Source: Flavimobilis rhizosphaerae (GTDB lineage Bacteria; Actinomycetota; Actinomycetes; Actinomycetales; Cellulomonadaceae). From it: a stretch of 64,000 nt of DNA. Below are positions 31,833 to 41,360 of this stretch, one piece after another. The translations under genes were made by a program, and so were the position numbers. The stretch lies in NCBI RefSeq assembly GCF_014852685.1, contig NZ_JACZDF010000002.1, positions 310,001 through 374,000 of the forward strand, given 5' to 3'. The number at the start of each line of letters is the position of its first letter. Within the stretch, counting starts at the first letter, position 1. The notes under the pieces are model-generated. The model was given only the letters and a program-made list of their open reading frames with translations. It was not told where the DNA came from and searched no databases.

Positions 31833-32533
31833 CCTCCTTCCCCGGCACCGTCGTCCCCGCCGTCCGTGACGCGGTGCGTACGCTCCTCGACACCCACCCC
31901 GACGGCGTCCTGCCCATCGTCCAGGCGGGGCACCCCGTCCTGCGTCACGAAGCCGCGCCCTACACCGGGCAGCTCGGTGACGTGCTCGACGACCTCCTCG
32001 CCGCGATGGTCGCGACGATGCGGGCCGCGCCGGGTGTGGGTCTCGCAGCCCCGCAGATCGGTGTGGGCCTCGCGATCGCTGTGCTCGAGGATCCCGGCCT
32101 GCCCGCCGGGTACGAGGCCGCCGCGGACGCCCGCGAGCGTGCGACCCTGCCGCTGCGCGTCCTCGTCAACCCGGTCTACGAGCCCGTCGACGACGAGCGT
32201 GTGACGTTTTACGAGGGCTGCCTGAGCGTCGAGGGCTATCAGGCGGCCGTGGCCCGGCACCGGAGCGTCCGCGTGCGCGGTCTCGACGCGACCGGCGCGA
32301 CAGTCGACGAGGTGGTCCGCGGCTGGCCCGCGCGGATCATCCAGCACGAGACCGACCACCTCCTCGGCACCCTCTACGTCGACCGCGCCGAGACGCGCTC
32401 GCTCTGCGCGACGGCGACGTACGCGTCGCTGTGGGGCGACGAGGCCGTCCCTGCCAGGGCCGCCCGCGAGCTCGGTTTCCCGCTCGAGGTCGCGTCCGAC
32501 GAGCGACGAAGCGCGATTCCTCCCGTGGGATGA
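31829..32533 (+). CDS. def: Peptide deformylase
   Basis: Removes the N-formyl group from new proteins. The three metal-site motifs are present: GVGLAAPQ (residues 69-76), EGCLS with C131, and QHETDHL with H173 and H177. It has 234 residues, longer than E. coli Def because of an N-terminal extension of about 30 residues and a C-terminal tail. GTG start at 31829 overlaps the glmM stop. Confidence 0.94.
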   Translation: MTSFPGTVVPAVRDAVRTLLDTHPDGVLPIVQAGHPVLRHEAAPYTGQLGDVLDDLLAAMVATMRAAPGVGLAAPQIGVGLAIAVLEDPGLPAGYEAAADARERATLPLRVLVNPVYEPVDDERVTFYEGCLSVEGYQAAVARHRSVRVRGLDATGATVDEVVRGWPARIIQHETDHLLGTLYVDRAETRSLCATATYASLWGDEAVPARAARELGFPLEVASDERRSAIPPVG

Positions 32534-32658
32534 TGTGTGGCGTGGCAGTGTCGCCGACGATAGTCGTGGCACCCGGACGGCGAGGACGTCTCCCCGTGCC
32601 GCGCCCCGCTCGCCGCGCCTAGCGTGGAGAGCACCATCCCGCCGGACGACAGGACCTC

Positions 32659-33357
32659 ATGATCGAGCTCGTCACGCAGATCGCCGCCGACGTCGAGGCA
32701 TGGATCCTCGCTCTCACATCGTCGTGGTGGGTCTTCGTCGCTCTGTTCGCGCTGTGCACGATCGACGGGTTCTTCCCGCCGGTGCCGAGCGAGTCGATCG
32801 TCATCACGTTGGCCGTCACCGCGCACACGACCGGGATGCCGAACATCTGGCTCGTGCTCGTCGTCGCGATGGCGGGGGCATGGTGCGGCGACCAGATCGC
32901 GTTCTCGCTGGGCCGCTGGATCAGCACCGACCGCATCCCCTGGCTCCGCACCCAGCGCGGCCGCAGAGCTGTCGAGCGTGCCGAGCGGGCCATCGCGCAC
33001 CGCGGGGCGTCATTCATCCTCGGTGCGCGCTACGTGCCGATCGGCCGCGTCGCGGTCAACATGACGGCGGGAGCGGTCGGGTATCGCCGAGAGCGCTTCG
33101 TCGCGGTGACGACCGTCGCCGCGATCATGTGGGCGGTCTACTCGGTGGTCATCGGGCTCGCCGCGGCGACGTGGCTCGGGCACTCGACGCTCCTCGCGAT
33201 GGGCGTCGGTGTCGTTGGCGGTGTCCTCACGGGCTTCGCCATCGACCGTGTCATGGCGAGGGTCGCACGCCGGCGTGCGGGACGTGCCGGTGCGCGTGAG
33301 CCCGTCACAACTTCCGCAGCCGCACCCGTTGGATCGAGTGGTTCGGTCCCTTCGTGA
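32659..33357 (+). CDS. DedA-family membrane protein
   Basis: It has 232 residues with about four to five hydrophobic segments. The family landmarks are the early acidic/Pro re-entrant segment [17 protein letters not shown], the G-rich [16 protein letters not shown] and the Arg motif [18 protein letters not shown]. DedA proteins help recycle lipid carriers such as undecaprenyl phosphate or phosphatidylethanolamine in known cases; the substrate here is unknown. TAGCGT near 32620 could be its -10 box. The C-terminal 30 residues are Arg- then Ser/Ala-rich and cytosolic. Confidence 0.85.
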   Translation: MIELVTQIAADVEAWILALTSSWWVFVALFALCTIDGFFPPVPSESIVITLAVTAHTTGMPNIWLVLVVAMAGAWCGDQIAFSLGRWISTDRIPWLRTQRGRRAVERAERAIAHRGASFILGARYVPIGRVAVNMTAGAVGYRRERFVAVTTVAAIMWAVYSVVIGLAAATWLGHSTLLAMGVGVVGGVLTGFAIDRVMARVARRRAGRAGAREPVTTSAAAPVGSSGSVPS

Positions 33358-34258
33358 GCACGAGCGTCGCGCGCGAGCGCGTTGGCAGAATGTTCTCGAC
33401 GAGGTTGGGCGCGTTGATCGTGTCCCAGATCGACTCCGCCTTCGAGATCGCCTCGTCGTCCGTGAGCTCGGCGTAACGACGGAAGTACGACTCGGGCCGC
33501 GCGAACGCTGTCTCCCGCAGCGAGAGGAACCGGTCGATGTACCACTGCTTGACGTCGGCGGTACGTCCGTCGACGTAGATCGAGAAGTCGAAGAAGTCGC
33601 TCACCGCGAGGCTCGACGCGCTGTCGACCGAGGGCCGCGCCGGCTGGAGGACGTTGAGCCCCTCGACGATGAGGACGTCGGGGCGGCGCACGACGACGTG
33701 CTCGTCCGGGACGATGTCGTAGGTGAGGTGCGAGTAGACGGGAGCGCGGACCTCCGCGTGGCCCGCCTTGACCTTCGTGAGGAACCGCACGAGAGCGCGC
33801 CGGTCGAACGACTCGGGGAAGCCCTTGCGCTCCATGAGTCCGCGACGCTCGAGCTCGGCGTTCGGCAGGAGGAACCCGTCGGTCGTCACAAGCTGGACGT
33901 TGGGCGTCTCGGGCCAGCGTGCCAGAAGGTGGCGCAGGACGCGGGACGTCGTGGACTTGCCGACCGCGACCGAGCCCGCGACGCCGATGACGTACGGCGT
34001 CGGTGGTGCGTCCTCGTGGAGGAACGTCGACGTCGCGGCGTGCAGGCCGCGCGTCGCCGTGACGTAGAGGTTGAGCAGGCGCGAGATCGGGTGGTAGATC
34101 GCCTCGACCTCGGGAAGCCCGATGGGGTCGCCGAGGCCGCGCAGGCCGTCGAGGTCGGCAGCGGTGAGCGGCAGCGGCGTCGATGCGGCCAGCCGGCTCC
34201 AGGCGGTGCGGTCCATCTCCACGTAGGGGGACCGTGGTACCGGAGGGGTCGGAGTCAC
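33305..34258 (-). CDS. coaA: Pantothenate kinase, type I
   Basis: First step of coenzyme A synthesis. GTG at 34258 gives 317 residues, matching the E. coli length (316). P-loop [12 protein letters not shown], then [26 protein letters not shown] and EGLNVLQ. A longer start (ATG at 34309) is possible, but GACAAT lies exactly 6 bases before 34258, the leaderless pattern seen around it. The 3' end overlaps dedA by about 50 bases, tail to tail. It is divergent from glmS. Confidence 0.93.
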   Translation of the reverse strand: MTPTPPVPRSPYVEMDRTAWSRLAASTPLPLTAADLDGLRGLGDPIGLPEVEAIYHPISRLLNLYVTATRGLHAATSTFLHEDAPPTPYVIGVAGSVAVGKSTTSRVLRHLLARWPETPNVQLVTTDGFLLPNAELERRGLMERKGFPESFDRRALVRFLTKVKAGHAEVRAPVYSHLTYDIVPDEHVVVRRPDVLIVEGLNVLQPARPSVDSASSLAVSDFFDFSIYVDGRTADVKQWYIDRFLSLRETAFARPESYFRRYAELTDDEAISKAESIWDTINAPNLVENILPTRSRATLVLTKGPNHSIQRVRLRKL

Positions 34259-34322
34259 CGTGCGATTGTCCACCCCGGACGGCTGTGACGCGAAACGCAC
34301 GCGCAGCATGGGAGCGCAGCCC

Positions 34323-34328
34323 CTAAAA
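34323..34328 (+). promoter_or_regulatory. -10 box of glmS (near-leaderless)
   Basis: TAAAAT lies 9 bases before the glmS ATG at 34338, with no ribosome-binding site between, so the transcript should have an extremely short leader or none. The -35 is weak. Confidence 0.55.
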
Positions 34329-34337
34329 TCTTGACCC

Positions 34338-36203
34338 ATGTGCGGAATCGTCGGACACGTCACGTCCCAGCAGCCTTCCGGCCGGACCCTCGAGGTGCTC
34401 CTTGAAGGCCTCGGCCGTCTCGAGTACCGCGGGTACGACTCCGCGGGCGTCGCGCTCGCGGTCCCGGACACACCCAAGGTCGCGACCGCCAAGCGTGCCG
34501 GCAAGCTCGCGAACCTGCGCGCCGCGCTTGAGCAGCACCCGCTCCCCGCAGCGACCGCGGGCATCGGTCACACCCGGTGGGCGACGCACGGCGCGCCGAC
34601 CGACGTCAACGCGCATCCGCACGTCGCCGACGGCGGCCGCCTCGCGCTCATCCACAACGGGATCGTCGAGAACTTCGTGCCGCTCAAGGCCGAGCTCCTC
34701 GCTGAGGGCGTCGAGTTCGCGTCCGAGACCGACACCGAGGTCGCGGCCCACCTCCTCGCACGCGAGTATGCGGCGTCGGGGGACCTCACGGCCGCGCTGC
34801 GGGGTGTCGCACGTCGCCTCGAAGGTACGTTCACCCTCCTCGCAGTGCACGCCGACCACCCTGACGTCGTCGTCGGTGCGCGTCACGACTCCCCGCTCGT
34901 CGTCGGGCTCGGCGAGGGCGAGAACTTCCTCGGCTCCGACGTCGCCGCGTTCATCGCCTTCACGCGCGAGGCGCTCGAGCTCGGCCAGGACCAGGTCGTC
35001 ACCATCACGCCCGACGCCGTCACCGTCACCGACTTCGACGGTAACCCTGCCGAGGGGCGCCGCTACACCGTCGACTGGGACGCGTCCGCAGCCGAGAAGG
35101 GCGGCTTCGGCTCCTTCATGGACAAGGAGATCCACGACCAGCCCAAGGCCGTCGCGGACACGCTCCTCGGCCGCCTCGACGAGCGGGGACGGCTCCAGCT
35201 CGACGACCTGCGCATCGACGAGGCGCTCCTGCGCTCCGTCGACAAGATCATCGTCGTGGCGTGCGGCACCGCCGCCTACGCGGGCCACGTCGCCAAGTAC
35301 GCGATCGAGCACTGGTGCCGCATCCCCGTCGAGGTCGAGCTCGCTCACGAGTTCCGCTACCGCGACCCGATCGTCACCCCGCGCACGCTCGTCGTCGCCG
35401 TCTCCCAGTCGGGCGAGACGATGGACACGCTCATGGCCGTGCGGCACGCCCGCGAGCAGGGCGCGAAGGTCGTCGCGATCGTCAACACGCACGGCTCGAC
35501 CATCCCGCGCGAGTCCGACGCCGTGCTCTACACGCATGCGGGACCCGAGATCGCCGTCGCGTCGACGAAGGCGTTCCTCTCGCAGATCACCGCCGCCTAC
35601 GTCCTCGGCCTCTACCTCGCGCAGCTGCGGGGCAACAAGTTCCCCGACGAGATCCGGCAGACGCTCGCCGAGCTGCGCGAGATGCCCGCGAAGATCCAGA
35701 TCATCCTCGACCGCGCACAGAAGGTGCGTGACGTCGCACGGTCGATGGCGGACGAGAAGAGCGTGCTCTTCCTCGGCCGCCACGTCGGCTACCCCGTAGC
35801 GATGGAAGGTGCGCTCAAGCTCAAGGAGCTCGCGTACATCCACGCTGAGGGCTTCGCCGCGGGCGAGCTCAAGCACGGCCCGATCGCGCTCATCGACGAG
35901 GGGCAGGCCGTCATCGTCGTCGTCCCCTCGCCGAAGGGCCGGGACTCGCTCCACTCGAAGGTCGTCTCGAACATCCAGGAGGTGCGGGCGCGCGGCGCCC
36001 GCACGCTCGTCGTCGCGGAGGACGGCGACGACGACGTCGTGCCGTTCGCCGACGAGGTGTTCCGCATCCCGGCGTCACCGACGCTCCTCTCGCCGCTGCT
36101 CGCGGTCGTGCCGCTGCAGATCTTCGCGTGCGAGCTCGCGACCGCGAAGGGCCTCGACGTCGACCAGCCGCGCAACCTCGCGAAGTCCGTCACCGTCGAA
36201 TGA
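34338..36203 (+). CDS. glmS: Glutamine-fructose-6-phosphate aminotransferase
   Basis: Makes glucosamine-6-phosphate, the first step to UDP-GlcNAc. It has 621 residues. The N-terminal glutaminase domain begins MCGIVGHV with Cys2 as nucleophile and includes [11 protein letters not shown]. Two SIS domains follow ([44 protein letters not shown]). The terminal [15 protein letters not shown] is the catalytic C-tail. No glmS ribozyme is present, as expected outside Firmicutes. A bidirectional terminator follows. Confidence 0.97.
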   Translation: MCGIVGHVTSQQPSGRTLEVLLEGLGRLEYRGYDSAGVALAVPDTPKVATAKRAGKLANLRAALEQHPLPAATAGIGHTRWATHGAPTDVNAHPHVADGGRLALIHNGIVENFVPLKAELLAEGVEFASETDTEVAAHLLAREYAASGDLTAALRGVARRLEGTFTLLAVHADHPDVVVGARHDSPLVVGLGEGENFLGSDVAAFIAFTREALELGQDQVVTITPDAVTVTDFDGNPAEGRRYTVDWDASAAEKGGFGSFMDKEIHDQPKAVADTLLGRLDERGRLQLDDLRIDEALLRSVDKIIVVACGTAAYAGHVAKYAIEHWCRIPVEVELAHEFRYRDPIVTPRTLVVAVSQSGETMDTLMAVRHAREQGAKVVAIVNTHGSTIPRESDAVLYTHAGPEIAVASTKAFLSQITAAYVLGLYLAQLRGNKFPDEIRQTLAELREMPAKIQIILDRAQKVRDVARSMADEKSVLFLGRHVGYPVAMEGALKLKELAYIHAEGFAAGELKHGPIALIDEGQAVIVVVPSPKGRDSLHSKVVSNIQEVRARGARTLVVAEDGDDDVVPFADEVFRIPASPTLLSPLLAVVPLQIFACELATAKGLDVDQPRNLAKSVTVE

Positions 36204-36215
36204 CGTCGTGACGCG

Positions 36216-36253
36216 CGACGGCCGCGCACCCCGGTCGGGGAGCGCGGCCGTCG
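36216..36253 (+). terminator. bidirectional terminator, glmS / LLM oxidoreductase
   Basis: A 12-bp stem CGACGGCCGCGC / GCGCGGCCGTCG encloses a secondary small hairpin. It lies between two convergent genes and may serve both. Confidence 0.65.
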
Positions 36254-36267
36254 TCGTCAGGGAGCGC

Positions 36268-37254
36268 TCAGCGCAGCGCCGGCAGGACCTGCTGCTCGAG
36301 GAGGTCGAGCGAACGCGTCTCGTAGGAGACGAGCGGCACGTAGAAGATCGCGTAGCCCATCCCGAGCGCGCCCATCGTGCCGAGCTTCTCGACGACCTGC
36401 TCGGGCGTCCCGACGCCCGGCGTGTCCCGGAGGTTGGCGATCTCCTGGGCCGCGGCCTCGGGAGAGACCGTGCGGCGCAGGTGCTCCTCGTAGCGCGTGA
36501 TCGTCTCCTCGACCTCGGCGTCGGTCTCGCCGAGGACGACGTTGAAGTTCGCCGAGCGCGTGATCTCGGCGTAGTCGCGGCCGAGGTCACGGCAGTGGCC
36601 CTCGAGCACGGTGCTCTTGTGCGCGAAAACCTCAGGGTCGCCCGCGAAGTTCGTGTAGTCCGCATACTTCGCCGCGGTGCGCAGCGTGCGCTTCTCGCCG
36701 CCGCCCGCGACCCACGTCGGCAGGCGGCCCGCGAGGGGCTGCGGGTAGCACATCGCGCCGTCGACCGTGTAGTGCTCGCCCGCGAACGTCGCCGAGCCCG
36801 TCTCCCACATCTGCTTCATGATCTCGACGCCCTCGTCGAGCATCGTGAGACGCTCGCCCGCGCGCGGGAAGCCGTAGCCGTACGCGCGCCATTCGTGCTC
36901 GTACCAGCCCGCGCCGATCCCCATGTCGACGCGGCCGCCCGAGACGACGTCGATCGTCGCCGCGACCTTCGCGAGGTAGGCGGGGTTGCGGTAGCCCATG
37001 CACGTGCACATCTGGCCGAGGCGCACGCGCGACGTCGAGGCGGCGAACGCCGCCATGAGCGACCAGGCCTCGTGCGTCGCCTCCTCGACCGGCTCAGGAA
37101 CGGTGTGCACGTGGTCATACACCCAGATCGAGGAGAAGAGGTCGCCCTCGTCGGCACGCCGGGCGAGGCCCGACATGACCGACCAGTGGTCGGCTGGCGC
37201 GATACCCGTGAGGTCCTGGCGCCAGCCCTGGGGGATGAAGAGTCCGAAGTCCAT
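36268..37254 (-). CDS. LLM-class F420-dependent oxidoreductase
   Basis: A luciferase-like TIM-barrel protein, 328 residues, starting MDFGLFIPQGWRQDLTG. Conserved segments are GQMCTCMGYRNPAYLAKVAATIDVVSGGR, seen as two blocks, then GAGWYEHEWRAYGY and PTWVAGGGEKRTLRTAAKYAD. These are typical of actinobacterial F420-dependent enzymes of unknown substrate; FMN use cannot be excluded. TACGGT lies 6 bases before the ATG (leaderless). It occupies the spot where acpS commonly lies in relatives (glmS-acpS-nnr). Confidence 0.8.
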   Translation of the reverse strand: MDFGLFIPQGWRQDLTGIAPADHWSVMSGLARRADEGDLFSSIWVYDHVHTVPEPVEEATHEAWSLMAAFAASTSRVRLGQMCTCMGYRNPAYLAKVAATIDVVSGGRVDMGIGAGWYEHEWRAYGYGFPRAGERLTMLDEGVEIMKQMWETGSATFAGEHYTVDGAMCYPQPLAGRLPTWVAGGGEKRTLRTAAKYADYTNFAGDPEVFAHKSTVLEGHCRDLGRDYAEITRSANFNVVLGETDAEVEETITRYEEHLRRTVSPEAAAQEIANLRDTPGVGTPEQVVEKLGTMGALGMGYAIFYVPLVSYETRSLDLLEQQVLPALR

Positions 37255-37260
37255 GGTCAC

Positions 37261-37266
37261 ACCGTA
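37261..37266 (-). promoter_or_regulatory. -10 box of the LLM oxidoreductase (leaderless)
   Basis: On the minus strand TACGGT, 6 bases, then ATG. It is back to back with the nnr promoter (GAGGAT at 37316-37321). Confidence 0.45.
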
Positions 37267-37327
37267 GCCGCGCGCCCCGGGTCGGACCGCCCGCGCGCGC
37301 CGGGTCGTCGTGGGTGAGGATGGACGC

Positions 37328-38935
37328 ATGATCGAGGCAGTGACGAGCGACAGGATCCGTGCAGCCGAGGGACCGCTGCTCGCTGCAGGCACGCCTCTCA
37401 TGGAACGTGCGGCCCATCAGGTGGCGCTCCGGGTCGCGGACGTCCTCCGGGCCCGTGCCGGTGCGGTCGCGGGTGCGCGCGTCGTCGTCCTCGTCGGCGC
37501 CGGCAACAACGGCGGCGACGGGCTGCACGCGGCCGCGCTCCTCGCGCGGCGCGGCGCGCGGGTCACGGCCGCGCTCCTCGCCGAGCGAGCGCACGCGGGC
37601 GGGGTCGCCGCGGCACGTGCTGCCGGGGTGCGGCTCGTCGCCTCCCCGGGCAAGGACCGTCCGTCCGCGCTGCCGGACGTGCCTCGGGCCGCGCAGGTCG
37701 CGGTCGCGCGCGAGTCGCTCGCAGCGCACGTCGTCGTTGACGCGCTGTGCGGCATCGGAGCACGGGGCGCGCTCCGGGGCTCGGCCGCGCGCGTCGTGCG
37801 GGAGATCAACCGCGGTCGGGACGGCTCGGACACCTTCGTCGTCGCGGTCGACGTGCCGAGCGGCATCGGGGTCGACGACGGCGTCGTCCCCGGCCCCGTG
37901 CTCGCCGCGGACCTCGTCCTCGCGTGCGGCGGTCCCGTCGCAGGGCTCCTCCTTCCTCCCGCTGCGCGGCTCGCGCCCGTCGTCGAGGTCCTTGATCTCG
38001 GCGTTGACGTGCCCGACCCCGGAGAGCAGGTCGTCAGGCGTCTCGAGGACGCGGACGTCCGAGCGCTGTGGCCCGTCCCGCACGCGACCGACGACAAGTA
38101 CGCGCGGGGCGTCGTCGCGATCGTCGCCGGATCTCGCACGTACCCGGGCGCGGGCGTGCTGTGCGCGGGCGCTGCCGTCGCGTCGGGCGCCGGCATGGTG
38201 AGGTACGTCGGCCCGCGTCGCGCGGAGGACCTCGTGCTCGCCGCGCACCCCGAGGTCGTGCCGGGCGACGGACGCGCCCAGGCGTGGGTGGTCGGGCCGG
38301 GGCTCGAACCCGACGACGAGGACGCCGAGCGGCTCGTGCGCGCGGCGCTCGGGCGCGCGGGGGCGGGCTCCGAGGCCCACTTCGCCGCGACCGGCGTGTG
38401 GGGCTCGGGAGCCGGTGCCACTGACGGCGGCGTCGTCCCTGTCGTCGTCGACGCGGGAGCGCTCGCGCTCCTGCCGACGCGTTGCGCGCCGTGGGTCGTC
38501 CTCACCCCGCACGCGGGCGAGCTCGCGCGGCTCCTCACGTCCCGCGGTCGACCCGTCTCCCGGTCCGCGGTCGAGGCCGCGCCGGCCGAGCATGCCGCGG
38601 AGGCCGCCCGGCTCACCGGAGCGACGATCCTCCTCAAGGGTGCGACGACCGTCGTCGTCGGACGCGGCGGCGTGCTCGCGCAAGCCGACGCCCCCGCGTG
38701 GCTCGCGACCGCGGGTGCCGGAGACGTCCTCGCGGGGCTGCTCGGCACGCTGCTTGCGGGGCGCGCGGCGGACGCGGTGCGGGACCCTGCGCTCGTCGCA
38801 CGGCTCGCGGCGCTCGCCGCGCTCGTCCACGGGCGCGCAGCGCACGACGCCAACCCGGGCGGGCCCGTGAGCGCGTCAGCCGTGCTCGCGCAGCTGCCCC
38901 GGACCGTCGCCCGGCTGCTCGCCCTCCCCGCGTAG
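37328..38935 (+). CDS. nnr: Bifunctional NAD(P)HX epimerase / dehydratase
   Basis: Repairs hydrated NADH and NADPH. It has 535 residues. The N-terminal YjeF-type epimerase domain has GNNGGDG at residues 59-65 and the likely catalytic Asp in VDALCGIGARG. The C-terminal ADP/ATP-dependent dehydratase domain has LTPHAGELARLL and the AGAGDVLAGLLG anion-hole motif. Both domains look complete. GAGGAT ends 6 bases before the ATG at 37328. It leads the alr-tsaE-tsaB-rimI cluster. Confidence 0.92.
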   Translation: MIEAVTSDRIRAAEGPLLAAGTPLMERAAHQVALRVADVLRARAGAVAGARVVVLVGAGNNGGDGLHAAALLARRGARVTAALLAERAHAGGVAAARAAGVRLVASPGKDRPSALPDVPRAAQVAVARESLAAHVVVDALCGIGARGALRGSAARVVREINRGRDGSDTFVVAVDVPSGIGVDDGVVPGPVLAADLVLACGGPVAGLLLPPAARLAPVVEVLDLGVDVPDPGEQVVRRLEDADVRALWPVPHATDDKYARGVVAIVAGSRTYPGAGVLCAGAAVASGAGMVRYVGPRRAEDLVLAAHPEVVPGDGRAQAWVVGPGLEPDDEDAERLVRAALGRAGAGSEAHFAATGVWGSGAGATDGGVVPVVVDAGALALLPTRCAPWVVLTPHAGELARLLTSRGRPVSRSAVEAAPAEHAAEAARLTGATILLKGATTVVVGRGGVLAQADAPAWLATAGAGDVLAGLLGTLLAGRAADAVRDPALVARLAALAALVHGRAAHDANPGGPVSASAVLAQLPRTVARLLALPA

Positions 38936-38950
38936 TGGGAGAATGACTGG

Positions 38951-40132
38951 GTGAACGAGCCCTGGTACCCCGCGCGGGCCGTCGTCGACCTCGACGCGGT
39001 CCGCGGCAACGTCCGAGTGCTCCGCGACGCCGCCCCGGGAGCAGCCGTCATGGCTGTCGTCAAGGCCGACGCCTACGGTCACGGACTTCTCCCCGTCGCA
39101 CGCGCAGCGCTCGCGGCGGGTGCGACGTGGCTCGGCGTCGCCCAGCCCGCCGAGGCGCTCGCGCTGCGCGCGGCCGGCATCACGGCACGAACGTTCACGT
39201 GGCTCTACGCGCCCGGCGCGCCGCTCGCAGAGCTTGTGTCGGCTGACGTCGACGTGTCCGTGCACGCGCCCTGGGGCGTCGAGGAGGTCGCGGCCGCGGC
39301 CCGCGCGGCCGGGCGGCCTGCCCGCGTTCACCTCAAGGTCGACACGGGGCTCGGCCGCTCGGGCGTCATGCCCGACCAGCTCCCCGAGGTCGTCGCGCGG
39401 CTCGTCGCGCTCCAGGGCGACGGGCTGCTCGAGCTCGTCGGCGTGTGGTCGCACCTCGCGTTCGCGGACGAGCCCGACCACCCGACGGTTCGTGGGCAGG
39501 CCGACGTCTTCGACCGCGCCGTCGAGGTCGCCGAGCGTGCGGGCGCGCACCTCGAGGTGCGGCACCTTGCGAACTCCGCCGCGACCCTCACGACGCAGCA
39601 CGTCCACCACGAGCTCGTGCGACCAGGCCTCGCTGTCTACGGTCTCTCGCCCGTGCCGCAGCTCGGCGGCCCCGACGCCTTCGGGCTGCGGCCCGCGATG
39701 ACCCTCGAGGCGCGGCTCGCGACCGTCAAGGCGGTTCCCGCGGGGCAGGGCGTCTCCTACGGTCACGCCTTCCGGACGCCGCGCGACACCGTGCTCGGCG
39801 ACGTCCCGCTCGGCTACGGCGACGGCATCCCGCGCCACGCGTCGGGCTCGCAGGACGTCCCCGGCGCGCCGATCCTCGTCGGGAACGGACCCTCCGCGCG
39901 CATGCTCCACGTCACGGGGCGCGTCTGCATGGACCAGTTCATGGTCGACCTCGGGCCCGACGCGACCGAGCGGGCGGGCGACACCGTCGTCCTCTTCGGC
40001 GACGGAGCCACGGGCGCCCCGACGGCCCAGGACTGGGCCGACGCGTGCGGCACCATCAGCTACGAGATCACCACCCGCCTGGGCGCGCGCGTGCCGCGCG
40101 TCCACCTCCACGCCGAGGAGAACCCCGCGTGA
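38951..40132 (+). CDS. alr: Alanine racemase
   Basis: PLP enzyme making D-alanine for peptidoglycan. It has 393 residues. The PLP lysine is K38 in VVKADAYGHG, and HLKVDTGLGRSGV, ELVGVWSHLAFAD and VCMDQFMVDLG are conserved family stretches; the second catalytic Tyr is in QGVSYGHAF. GTG at 38951 has GAGAAT 6 bases upstream, so it may also be transcribed on its own. The stop overlaps tsaE (GTGA). Confidence 0.96.
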   Translation: MNEPWYPARAVVDLDAVRGNVRVLRDAAPGAAVMAVVKADAYGHGLLPVARAALAAGATWLGVAQPAEALALRAAGITARTFTWLYAPGAPLAELVSADVDVSVHAPWGVEEVAAAARAAGRPARVHLKVDTGLGRSGVMPDQLPEVVARLVALQGDGLLELVGVWSHLAFADEPDHPTVRGQADVFDRAVEVAERAGAHLEVRHLANSAATLTTQHVHHELVRPGLAVYGLSPVPQLGGPDAFGLRPAMTLEARLATVKAVPAGQGVSYGHAFRTPRDTVLGDVPLGYGDGIPRHASGSQDVPGAPILVGNGPSARMLHVTGRVCMDQFMVDLGPDATERAGDTVVLFGDGATGAPTAQDWADACGTISYEITTRLGARVPRVHLHAEENPA

Positions 40133-40641
40133 CCGCGACGACCACGACGACCTTCGACCTGCCCGACGCCGCCGCGACGCGCGCGTGGGGGACCGCGCTC
40201 GCGGGCCTCCTGCGCGCGGGTGACCTCGTCGTCCTCACGGGCGACCTCGGTGCCGGCAAGACGACGCTCACGCAGGGCATCGGCGCAGGCCTCGACGTCC
40301 GCGGCCAGGTCGCGTCCCCGACGTTCGTCATCGCGCGCGTCCACCCGCCGCTGCACGACGGGCCCGCGCTCGTCCACGTCGACGCGTACCGGCTCGGGTC
40401 GCTCGACGACGTCGACGCGCTCGACCTCGACACGTCGCTCGAGGACTCCGTGACGATCGTCGAGTGGGGCGAGGGGCTCGTCGAGGGGCTCGCCGACGAC
40501 CGCCTCGAGGTGACGCTCGCTCGCCCGCGCGGCGACTTCGACGAGAACGACGACGCGTCGGCAGGTGTCCGGCACGTGAGGGTCCGAGCGGTCGGGGAAC
40601 GGTGGTCCGGCGTCGTCCTCCCGCGTCCCCACGTAGGCTGA
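40129..40641 (+). CDS. tsaE: tRNA t6A synthesis ATPase TsaE
   Basis: P-loop ATPase that resets the TsaBD complex in threonylcarbamoyladenosine synthesis. It has 170 residues with Walker A GDLGAGKTT (residues 38-46), VASPTFVIAR, the HVDAYRL motif and IVEWGEGL. GTG at 40129 overlaps the alr stop by four bases, so it is coupled to cell-wall gene translation. Confidence 0.95.
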   Translation: MTATTTTTFDLPDAAATRAWGTALAGLLRAGDLVVLTGDLGAGKTTLTQGIGAGLDVRGQVASPTFVIARVHPPLHDGPALVHVDAYRLGSLDDVDALDLDTSLEDSVTIVEWGEGLVEGLADDRLEVTLARPRGDFDENDDASAGVRHVRVRAVGERWSGVVLPRPHVG

Positions 40642-40646
40642 GCACC

Positions 40647-41360
40647 ATGCCCGCGCAGCTCGTCCTCAGCATCGACACGTCGGTCGCCGTCGCGGTCGCG
40701 CTCACGCGTACCGACGGCACCGTCCTCGCCGAGCGATCGTCTGACGCCGCCCGCCTCCAGGCGGAGCGGCTCGCCCCGCTGCTCGCGGAGGTCCTCGCGG
40801 AGGCAGGCGCCGACCCGCAGGACGTCGCGAAGGTCGTCGTCGGCACGGGTCCCGCACCCTTCACGGGCCTGCGCGTCGGGCTCGTGTCCGCGCAGACGTT
40901 CGCGCTCGCGATCGATGCCCCCGTGCACGGCGTGTGCTCCCTGGACGCGCTCGCGCTGCAGGCCGCGTCGACGCTCGGCCTCGAGCCCGGCACGTCCGTG
41001 CTCGTCGTCACGGACGCGAAGCGGCGCGAGGTCTACTGGGGCCGGTACTCCGTCGGCGCCGACGCGGCGACGCTCGTCCGCACGGCCGGGCCGGGCGTCG
41101 CCCTGCCCGCGGCGCTCGCGGAGGACGGCACGACCACGGGCGCGGTCGTCGTCGGCCCGGGGGCCTCCCTCTACGGCGACGTGCTCGCGCCGAGCAGCGC
41201 CGCCGTCCACGCGGACGCCGTGACGCAGCCCGACCCCGCGGTGCTCGCGCGCCTCGCGTCGGCCGCCGCCGCACGCGGCGACGACCTCGATCCTGCCCCT
41301 CTCTACCTACGCCGACCTGACGCGCAGGTGCCGGGCGCGAGCAAGCGGGCGACCGGATGA
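40647..41360 (+). CDS. tsaB: tRNA t6A synthesis protein TsaB
   Basis: Scaffold partner of TsaD in t6A formation. It has 237 residues with an ASKHA fold: LSIDTSVAVAVALT at the start and the family signature GTGPAPFTGLRVGL. A -10-like TAGGCT (40634-40639) lies 7 bases before the ATG, inside the tsaE 3' end, suggesting an internal leaderless start. The stop overlaps rimI (ATGA). Confidence 0.94.
   Translation: MPAQLVLSIDTSVAVAVALTRTDGTVLAERSSDAARLQAERLAPLLAEVLAEAGADPQDVAKVVVGTGPAPFTGLRVGLVSAQTFALAIDAPVHGVCSLDALALQAASTLGLEPGTSVLVVTDAKRREVYWGRYSVGADAATLVRTAGPGVALPAALAEDGTTTGAVVVGPGASLYGDVLAPSSAAVHADAVTQPDPAVLARLASAAAARGDDLDPAPLYLRRPDAQVPGASKRATG

Noticed and set aside
34310-34337. glmS ribozyme
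   Set aside because: The space before glmS is only about 80 bases to coaA and carries a -10 box next to the ATG; no ribozyme core is possible.
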